Assembly (NCBI GenBank): GCA_965365465.1
Contig: CBDUBU010000096.1
Location: forward strand, 1 to 13,437
Reading direction: 5' to 3'
DNA: 13,437 nt
From: CBDUBU01 sp965365465
Lineage (GTDB): Bacteria > Bacteroidota > Rhodothermia > Rhodothermales > DASSAV01
Positions 1 through 5,364 of this stretch are shown in pieces; within the stretch, counting starts at the first letter, position 1, and each line of letters opens with the position of its first letter. Under the pieces are notes generated by a model, which worked only from the letters and a program-made list of their open reading frames with translations, had not been told where the DNA came from and made no database searches. A program made the translations under genes and the position numbers.

Positions 1-733
1 GACCTTCGTTGGCAACCAGAATGTCACGCCACATTTCAAACGGTGACGATGCAATCCGGGTCATGTCTCGGAAACCGCCGGCGGCAAGGCGAAGAAAGGC
101 ATCATCCCCGGCATTAAGTTCGGAAGCCGTATTCATAAGCGTCACCGCAAGCAGTTGTGGAAGGTGACTTACGGCAGCCGCTATGCAGTCATGCCGTTCA
201 GGGTCCAGCACCAGCACGCGTGCTCCTGTAGCGCGAATAAGATTTACAAATTCGGGATAGGCTTCAGGGAAATCTGCCTCTGGCACACCTTCGGGTGGAC
301 AGAGAACGTAGGTTGCATTCTCAAGGAGAAAAGCATCGGCATGTTCCACACCTCCTTTTTCAGAACCAGCCATCGGATGCCCTCCAATGAATACGGTCTC
401 CTCTGAAAAAACTTCTCTGGCATAACGAACTACAGGAGCCTTGACGGAGCCTACGTCCGTCACAACAGCGTTCTGCTTGATGCTGTCCCTTATAGCCTCC
501 ATGAGAGGCAGCAGCGCACGCAGCGGAGTGGCAAGGACGATGAGATCAGCCTCTGCGGCGGCAGCGCTAGGTGTAGACGCGGTGTAGTCTATTACGCCCC
601 GATGCAGGGCCTTACGCAAGACTTCAGGATCATCATATCCTACAATCTCTACATCATGAAGGTTTTTTTTTAGAGCCAGCGCAAAGGATCCGCCAATAAG
701 CCCGACTCCAAGGACGGCAACTCGCTTAATCAT
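1..733 (-). CDS. tyrA: Prephenate dehydrogenase, C-terminus cut by window edge
   Basis: TyrA oxidatively decarboxylates prephenate to 4-hydroxyphenylpyruvate with NAD(P)+ in cytosolic tyrosine biosynthesis. The visible 244 codons start at ATG 733 and run off the left edge without a stop. Seen: the Rossmann nucleotide-binding loop GVGLIGGS at residues 9-16, the DVGSVK segment at 93-98, the substrate/catalytic segment GHPMAGSEKGG at 118-128 (His119 matches the family catalytic His), the VSHLPQ segment at 188-193, and the AAGGFRDMTRIASS helix at 217-230. The start fits because the Rossmann fold begins a few residues later; no Shine-Dalgarno is visible. The gene is divergent from the rhomboid gene across about 130 nt. 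A run of nine A residues on the coding strand (codons 21-24) lies just after the nucleotide loop, and the frame stays open through it. A fused chorismate mutase or ACT domain after residue 244 cannot be judged. The family call is very secure. Confidence 0.95.
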   Translation of the reverse strand, partial: MIKRVAVLGVGLIGGSFALALKKNLHDVEIVGYDDPEVLRKALHRGVIDYTASTPSAAAAEADLIVLATPLRALLPLMEAIRDSIKQNAVVTDVGSVKAPVVRYAREVFSEETVFIGGHPMAGSEKGGVEHADAFLLENATYVLCPPEGVPEADFPEAYPEFVNLIRATGARVLVLDPERHDCIAAAVSHLPQLLAVTLMNTASELNAGDDAFLRLAAGGFRDMTRIASSPFEMWRDILVANEG

Positions 734-862
734 CTAGGACGTATATGCGTGTAACAAGTAGGTGAGTATGCGCGGCGTTCGTTGAACGCACGGGCGAAAG
801 GATAAGACCTTTCAATATCTTCCGCATAATTCTTTTGCCTGTCTCTATTTCCGTCTACCCAT
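734..862. promoter_or_regulatory. Divergent intergenic region with a small palindrome
   Basis: This is the 129-nt space between the divergent tyrA and rhomboid starts, so promoters for both genes are expected here (inference). The clearest structure is a perfect inverted repeat at 775-789, GCGTTC-GTT-GAACGC, with a 6-bp stem and 3-nt loop. It could be an operator or a short RNA hairpin in the tyrA leader. I could not assign a -35/-10 or Bacteroidota-type TTTG/TAnnTTTG promoter with confidence on either strand. Confidence 0.35.
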
Positions 863-1639
863 ATGTTATTTCCTATCGGGGATGATGATCGGGATCTCGC
901 AGGCCCGGCTTACGTCACCCTGCTCGTGATTCTGGCCAACCTTGTTGTTTTTTTCCTGTTTCAGCAAGCCGGAGCAAACGAGGCTTTTACCTACGGGTGG
1001 AGTGTTATTCCTAAGGAAATCACGGAAGGGATCGATCTAACCACCCCGATCACCGTCAGGGCTGGAGAATCGACAGTCACCATCCCACAAGCGCCAGGCC
1101 CCGCTCCGATTTACCTTACGATCTTGAGCGCCATGTTTATGCATGGCGGGTTTGCTCATATTTTCGGAAATCTATTGTACCTGTGGATCTTCGGAGACAA
1201 CGTAGAGCATCGCTTCGGGCATACGACCTTCTTGCTCTTGTATGTCGTAAGTGGGATTGCGGCTACCTTCGCCCAGATCGCTCTGGATCCGGATAGCCCT
1301 GTGCCAAATCTGGGAGCTTCCGGAGCTATCTCAGGGGTTCTGGGCGCTTACCTGATGCTTTTTCCGCGAAATCGCGTATACACTCTGTTCTTCTACCGCG
1401 TAATCGCAGTTCCAGCGGTGGTCGCTATCGGGATCTGGATTCTTTTTCAGTTCGTGAATGGATACGGAGCTATTATGGTTTCCCAGGAGACAGCCGGAGG
1501 CGTTGCCTATGGCGCTCATATCGGAGGATTCATCGCGGGAGTTATCATGGCGCTGATTTTGCGTATGATGATAAAAAACGAGCGTCGGCATGTCTTTTCA
1601 GGTCACGCTGAACGAGACCAATCCCGGCGTTACTGGTGA
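863..1639 (+). CDS. Rhomboid family intramembrane serine protease
   Basis: Rhomboids cleave transmembrane helices of other proteins inside the lipid bilayer. The 258-aa protein shows the complete catalytic set: the GASG motif with nucleophile Ser153, the partner His219 in a C-terminal AYGAHIGG helix, and the oxyanion-side HxxxN motif (His99, Asn103) in FAHIFGNLLYL. Six hydrophobic segments are visible at roughly residues 16-36, 84-110, 121-141, 147-167, 179-200 and 213-235, matching the six-helix prokaryotic core. A polar stretch at residues 40-80 forms an extended loop between the first two helices, and the last ~20 residues are basic and polar. The ATG at 863 is chosen because the protein starts with the short polar leader (MLFPIGDDD) usual in this family; no Shine-Dalgarno precedes it. 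It is the only plus-strand gene here and ends close to the shared terminator. The substrate is unknown. Confidence 0.95.
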   Translation: MLFPIGDDDRDLAGPAYVTLLVILANLVVFFLFQQAGANEAFTYGWSVIPKEITEGIDLTTPITVRAGESTVTIPQAPGPAPIYLTILSAMFMHGGFAHIFGNLLYLWIFGDNVEHRFGHTTFLLLYVVSGIAATFAQIALDPDSPVPNLGASGAISGVLGAYLMLFPRNRVYTLFFYRVIAVPAVVAIGIWILFQFVNGYGAIMVSQETAGGVAYGAHIGGFIAGVIMALILRMMIKNERRHVFSGHAERDQSRRYW

Positions 1640-1675
1640 TCGCTAGGCCGACTGCCGGCGCAAGGCATGAAACAG

Positions 1676-1703
1676 AAACGCCCCGTCGCATGGCGGGGCG
1701 TTT
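1676..1703. terminator. Probable bidirectional rho-independent terminator
   Basis: A perfect 10-bp GC-rich inverted repeat (AAACGCCCCG and CGGGGCGTTT, with a short loop) sits in the 96 nt between the convergent rhomboid stop and clpC stop. On the plus strand the hairpin runs straight into TTTCTTTCTC. On the minus strand the exit side reads TTTCTGTTTC. T-rich exits on both sides suggest that it ends both transcripts. Confidence 0.85.
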
Positions 1704-1735
1704 CTTTCTCAACAAAGTGCTGCTGCGTTTCGGGC

Positions 1736-4360
1736 TCAGTCTTTGGCGCCTTCCTTTGCTTCCTCGTGCGCTCCGGAGTCGCCGTCCGAATCTGGCGCTT
1801 TCTTTTCAGAGGCTTTAGGCTCCTCGGTTTTAGCAGGAGCAGCATCTGCAGACTTGGAGGCAGCCGATTTCTTTGCCTTCTTTGTCTTGAAGATCAACTC
1901 GCCGGGTTTCTTTTCCTCATCGTGCGTTAACAGCAGTACGTCGCCCTCTCCCAGGTCGTTGCCGAGTATAGACTCAGCCATCGGATCCTCTACATACTTC
2001 TGAATGGCGCGGCGAAGAGGACGAGCGCCAAACTGAGCATCATATCCCTTTTCAACCAGGAACGCCTTGGCAGACTGGTCCAGTTCCACATTGATCCCGA
2101 GGTCCTTTGCCCTCTTGAGCAACTCTGCCACCATGATGTCGATGATCTCGAAGATGTGCTTTTTCTCCAGCGGGTGGAAGACGATCACATCGTCGATGCG
2201 GTTCAGGAATTCCGGATTGAACACCCTTTTGAGCGCATCTTCGACGGTGCTTTTCATCGTCGTGTAGTTGAACTGCTGCTCCGTCTGCGCAAACCCTAAG
2301 CCCTTGCCGAGGTTTTTGATGTCCCGCGCCCCGATGTTCGAGGTCATAATGATGATGGTATTACGGAAGTCAACCCTGCGTCCGAGTCCGTCCGTAAGGA
2401 TCCCATCATCGAGAACCTGAAGCAGGATATTAAAGACATCGGGATGCGCCTTTTCGATCTCATCGAGCAGAACCACAGAGTACGGTTTCCGACGAACCTT
2501 TTCTGTCAGTTGTCCGCCTTCTTCGTACCCGACATATCCTGGAGGAGCGCCCACCAGACGGCTCACCGAGAACTTCTCCATGTACTCACTCATATCGATG
2601 CGGATCAGCGCATCCGGAGATTCAAAGAGATACTCGGTCAGCACTTTAGCCAGTTCGGTCTTGCCAACGCCGGTGGGTCCCAGAAATATGAAGGAGCCGA
2701 TAGGCCGCTTGGGGTCCTTGAGGCCGGCGCGGGTGCGACGAATGGCGCGCGAGAGCTTGGCAATGGGTTCGTCCTGACCGATCACGCGGCCCATGAGCGA
2801 CTTCTCCATCTCCAGCAGTTTGCGCTGTTCCGGCTGCGAGATTTTGTCGACGGGAATGCCGGTCATCATAGCAACCACTTCCGCCATGTTCTGCACCGTC
2901 ACCTCGTGAATCTCCGTTTCGGCGCGGCGTTCCCACTCCCGTTTGGCAGTTTCGAGGTCTTCCTGAAGCTTCTTCTCACGATCACGCAGGCGAGCCGCTT
3001 CTTCAAAGCGCTGGCTTTTCACCACGCGGTTTTTCTCCTCACGGATCTGCTCGATTTCTTCCTCAAATTGCACGATTTCCTTCGGGACACGGATATTGGA
3101 AAGATGCACCCTGGCTCCTGCCTCATCCATGACATCAATAGCCTTATCCGGGAGGAATCGATCCGTGATATAGCGGTCGCTGAGTTTTACAGCCAGTTCA
3201 ATGGCCTCATCCGAGTACCGGACGTTATGATGCTCTTCGTACTTGTCCTTGATGTTGAGGAGAATCTGAACGGTCTCTTCCGGCGTGGAGGGGTCGATAA
3301 TGATCTTCTGGAAACGACGATCCAGCGCGCCATCTTTCTCGATGTACTGCCGGTACTCATCCAGCGTCGTAGCGCCGATGCATTGGATTTCGCCTCGCGC
3401 GAGTGCGGGTTTGAACATATTGGAGGCATCCAGGCTTCCCGAAGCGCCGCCTGCGCCCACGATGGTGTGCAACTCATCGATGAAGAGAATTACGTCCGGG
3501 CTTTTTTCAAGCTCGTTCATAACCGCCTTCATGCGCTCCTCAAACTGGCCGCGGTATTTGGTGCCGGCCACGAGCGCTGCGAGATCAAGCGTAACGATGC
3601 GCTTGTCATAGAGCACGCGGCTAACCTTCCGCTGAACAATGCGCATGGCAAGCCCTTCGGCAATGGCTGTTTTGCCGACGCCGGGTTCGCCAATGAGAAC
3701 CGGGTTGTTCTTTTTCCGGCGGCTCAATACCTGTGCAACCCGCTCGATCTCCCGTTCACGACCGACGATAGGATCCAGCTTGCCTTCTTCAGCCAGTTTC
3801 GTCAGATCACGGCCAAAATTGTCAAGAACCGGGGTTTTGCTTTTTTCCATTTTGCTACGCTCTTTACCTTGTCCAGACGATGATCGACCGCTCGCACCGC
3901 CGCTGCGCGATGAGGAAGCTTTGCCACTGATGATTGAATCCAGTTCGGCGCGAACTGCGTCGTAGGTAACCGAGAATCCTTGCTGAAGAATCTGCGCAGC
4001 GATATTCTCGTCGTCGCGGAGCAGGCTCAAAAGCAAATGCTCCGTTCCGATGACATCGCTTTTATACAATTTAGCCTCCAGGTAAGTTATCTTAAGCACC
4101 TTCTCGGCCTGTTTCGTAAGCGGGATGTTCCCTACGGTGAGGGTGCCTCCCGTACTGCGAACCGTATCCTCAATAGCTTTCTTGAGCTTGAAGAGGTCGC
4201 ATCCGAGGTTGCGTAAGATCTTAACTGCAATCCCTTCTCCCTCGCGAATGATGCCAAGCAGGAGATGTTCGGTGCCGATATAATCGTGACCGAGGCGTAT
4301 TGCTTCTTCCCGGCTATACGAGATTACGTCGCGCACGCGATTCGAAAAATTACCTTCCAT
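1736..4360 (-). CDS. clpC: ATP-dependent Clp protease ATP-binding subunit ClpC
   Basis: ClpC is a cytosolic Hsp100 unfoldase that threads substrates into the ClpP peptidase. Start chosen at ATG 4360 (874 aa). The frame extends to a TTG at 4417, but the 19 extra residues are not family-like, while MEGNFSNRVRDVI is the classic ClpC N-terminus. Order in 874-aa numbering: Clp-N repeats (~5-145), Ser/Gly linker (~147-165), AAA1 with Walker A GEPGVGKT (224-231) and Walker B ILFIDE (291-296), a UVR-type coiled region (~445-480), then AAA2 with Walker A GPTGVGKT (561-568), Walker B VVLLDE (629-634) and the LNRIDD sensor/arginine-finger segment. The conserved core ends near residue 820. About 50 further residues are rich in Lys, Ala, Glu, Asp and Ser, look disordered, and are absent from the ~810-aa Bacillus ClpC. 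No ctsR, mcsA or mcsB lies beside it; it appears to have its own promoter and a shared terminator. Confidence 0.97.
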   Translation of the reverse strand: MEGNFSNRVRDVISYSREEAIRLGHDYIGTEHLLLGIIREGEGIAVKILRNLGCDLFKLKKAIEDTVRSTGGTLTVGNIPLTKQAEKVLKITYLEAKLYKSDVIGTEHLLLSLLRDDENIAAQILQQGFSVTYDAVRAELDSIISGKASSSRSGGASGRSSSGQGKERSKMEKSKTPVLDNFGRDLTKLAEEGKLDPIVGREREIERVAQVLSRRKKNNPVLIGEPGVGKTAIAEGLAMRIVQRKVSRVLYDKRIVTLDLAALVAGTKYRGQFEERMKAVMNELEKSPDVILFIDELHTIVGAGGASGSLDASNMFKPALARGEIQCIGATTLDEYRQYIEKDGALDRRFQKIIIDPSTPEETVQILLNIKDKYEEHHNVRYSDEAIELAVKLSDRYITDRFLPDKAIDVMDEAGARVHLSNIRVPKEIVQFEEEIEQIREEKNRVVKSQRFEEAARLRDREKKLQEDLETAKREWERRAETEIHEVTVQNMAEVVAMMTGIPVDKISQPEQRKLLEMEKSLMGRVIGQDEPIAKLSRAIRRTRAGLKDPKRPIGSFIFLGPTGVGKTELAKVLTEYLFESPDALIRIDMSEYMEKFSVSRLVGAPPGYVGYEEGGQLTEKVRRKPYSVVLLDEIEKAHPDVFNILLQVLDDGILTDGLGRRVDFRNTIIIMTSNIGARDIKNLGKGLGFAQTEQQFNYTTMKSTVEDALKRVFNPEFLNRIDDVIVFHPLEKKHIFEIIDIMVAELLKRAKDLGINVELDQSAKAFLVEKGYDAQFGARPLRRAIQKYVEDPMAESILGNDLGEGDVLLLTHDEEKKPGELIFKTKKAKKSAASKSADAAPAKTEEPKASEKKAPDSDGDSGAHEEAKEGAKD

Positions 4361-4444
4361 GCGATATTCATTTCCAAGTGGATTTACTCGTGTGCTGAGA
4401 ACCTTTACACGAAACAATCCGGTCTATATTCCTCAAGTGAAATA

Positions 4445-4460
4445 AGCAAGCATTGTGCCA
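4445..4460 (-). promoter_or_regulatory. Candidate sigma-54 (-24/-12) promoter of clpC
   Basis: On the minus strand the sequence reads TGGCACAATGCTTGCT. This matches the RpoN consensus TGGCAC-N5-TTGCW at every defined position, with exactly 10 nt between the invariant GG and GC. It faces clpC. The expected start of transcription, 12 nt past the GC, is near 4434, giving a leader of about 75 nt to the chosen ATG. The match is seen directly; its use as a promoter is inferred, since I cannot tell whether the genome encodes RpoN. Confidence 0.6.
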
Positions 4461-4735
4461 GGAATCCGAGTCACAGACCTGCAAAAACAAGCTGGTATAC
4501 GAGGCGGCCTCGACTGCGCAATGGGTGCTAAACTCCCGTAGGAGGCAAGGTATAAACCAACCCTGCACACCGCAGTTCCTAGACGATGCCGTCAACTGTT
4601 GCAGACTGATCCTCAACTGCTTCCGCGGAGGTCTGAACGGGAGAACACAGCCTCTGGACAGAGGGCAGGTTGCGGTTTTGAGCGTGAAAGAGGGCGGAAA
4701 CAGGCTGCAGAACGAAGCGCCAGGAAAGGTCTCAA

Positions 4736-4764
4736 GCACGCCAGCGGCGTCCGGGCTGGCGTGC
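4736..4764. repeat. Perfect 10-bp inverted repeat, possible RNA hairpin
   Basis: GCACGCCAGC and GCTGGCGTGC pair perfectly around a 9-nt loop. The element lies about 130 nt past the stop of the Fe-S carrier gene. Neither side carries a proper T-tract (minus-strand exit TTGAGACCTTTCC, plus-strand exit AGGGATGGGTTTTAC), so it is a weak candidate for an intrinsic terminator. It may instead be an mRNA 3'-end stabiliser or part of a small RNA. Confidence 0.45.
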
Positions 4765-4896
4765 AGGGATGGGTTTTACAGATGATGCAATGCATACAGA
4801 TCCCTGAAAGCGTATGCCGGTGAACGCGCCCCCGATCTTCTCTGAGAAGCCGTTTTCGTCTCACGCAGGGTAAGGATGCGCCCGTCGCTGTCTGAT

Positions 4897-5256
4897 CTAT
4901 GCGGCAAAGCTCGACCCGCAACCACAAGTAGACGTGGCATTGGGGTTGTCAAAGGTAAATCCGCGTGCGTTTAAGCCGTCCTGGTAATCGATAGCCGTGC
5001 CCATAAGGTACAGACCCTGACGCTTGTCCATAAAAACGGTAATGCCTTGAATGTCGAACTGAATGTCATGCTCGCGTTTCTTGTCAAATCCCAGAATGTA
5101 ACTCATTCCAGAGCAGCCTCCTCCACGAACGCCGACTCTCAGGCCGTATCCTTCGGGAATGTCCTTGGTTTCCATGATCTTGCTGATTTCTGAGGCGGCT
5201 CGGTCGCTCAGATCGATAAGCGCACGCTGGTCGGTATGGCTCGCAGTATCTGTCAT
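4897..5256 (-). CDS. A-type iron-sulfur cluster carrier (IscA/SufA/ErpA family)
   Basis: A-type carriers receive Fe-S clusters from the assembly scaffold and pass them to apo-enzymes in the cytosol. In the 119-aa form all three cluster-binding cysteines are present: Cys48 in RGGGCSGMSY, and Cys111 and Cys113 in the C-terminal CGCGSSF. The preceding NPNA segment and the CGCGSSF ending resemble ErpA more than IscA (CGCGESF), but paralogs are hard to separate by eye, so no symbol is given. Start: the frame opens at TTG 5304, with ATG at 5292 and ATG at 5256. ATG 5256 is preferred because it gives the usual family length (107-120 aa) and leaves only a short polar leader; GGA immediately precedes it. 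The gene is 108 nt downstream of the lamin-tail gene on the same strand and 536 nt upstream of clpC. No other Fe-S assembly gene is in the window. Confidence 0.92.
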   Translation of the reverse strand: MTDTASHTDQRALIDLSDRAASEISKIMETKDIPEGYGLRVGVRGGGCSGMSYILGFDKKREHDIQFDIQGITVFMDKRQGLYLMGTAIDYQDGLNARGFTFDNPNATSTCGCGSSFAA

Positions 5257-5364
5257 TCCTGTATGTACTTTCGGTGTCGTGATTGAACGCATCGGGCTAT
5301 CCAACGATAGGCAATAGAGGGCAGTTCCATGTCGGAAAGGCAGATCAGCGTGCGCCTGCGGCAG

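Larger units (their letters stand above)
4418..4896. other. Long intergenic region without a supported gene
   Basis: Between clpC and the Fe-S carrier gene there are 536 nt with no convincing coding region (4361-4896). Open frames of 74-123 codons exist on both strands but overlap one another, are rich in Cys, Ser and Arg, and resemble no family I know. No tRNA, tmRNA, RNase P RNA or riboswitch core was recognised. What is present: the sigma-54-like promoter (4445-4460), a CGAGG-CGG-CCTCG palindrome (4500-4512), repeated CAACTG words (4593-4619), and the hairpin at 4736-4764. It most likely holds the clpC control region plus the end of the upstream transcript. Confidence 0.6.

Noticed and set aside
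2444..3883. A 479-codon open frame on the plus strand
   Set aside because: It lies entirely antisense to the conserved clpC gene, and its translation (His-, Phe- and Leu-rich) resembles no family. It is a codon-use shadow.
4385..4410. CTGAGA...ACC words resembling a TPP riboswitch
   Set aside because: The conserved second half and pairing stems are missing, and no thiamin gene follows.
4361..4417. A longer ClpC from a TTG start (893 aa)
   Set aside because: The 19 extra residues are not part of the family N-terminus, while the ATG at 4360 gives the standard start.
4532..4552. Similarity to the conserved 16S rRNA segment near position 340 (CTCCTACGGGAG)
   Set aside because: Only a dozen palindromic bases match and the flanks are unrelated to rRNA; it is a chance hit, not an rRNA fragment.
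4453..4785. A 110-codon plus-strand frame upstream of clpC, and overlapping minus-strand frames of 104 and 123 codons
   Set aside because: They overlap each other on both strands, have Cys/Ser/Arg-rich unstructured translations, no ribosome binding site and no recognisable family.
4934..4950. A second -24/-12-like sequence (TGGCATTGGGGTTGTC) on the plus strand
   Set aside because: It lacks the invariant GC (GT instead), lies inside the Fe-S carrier gene and faces no gene on that strand.
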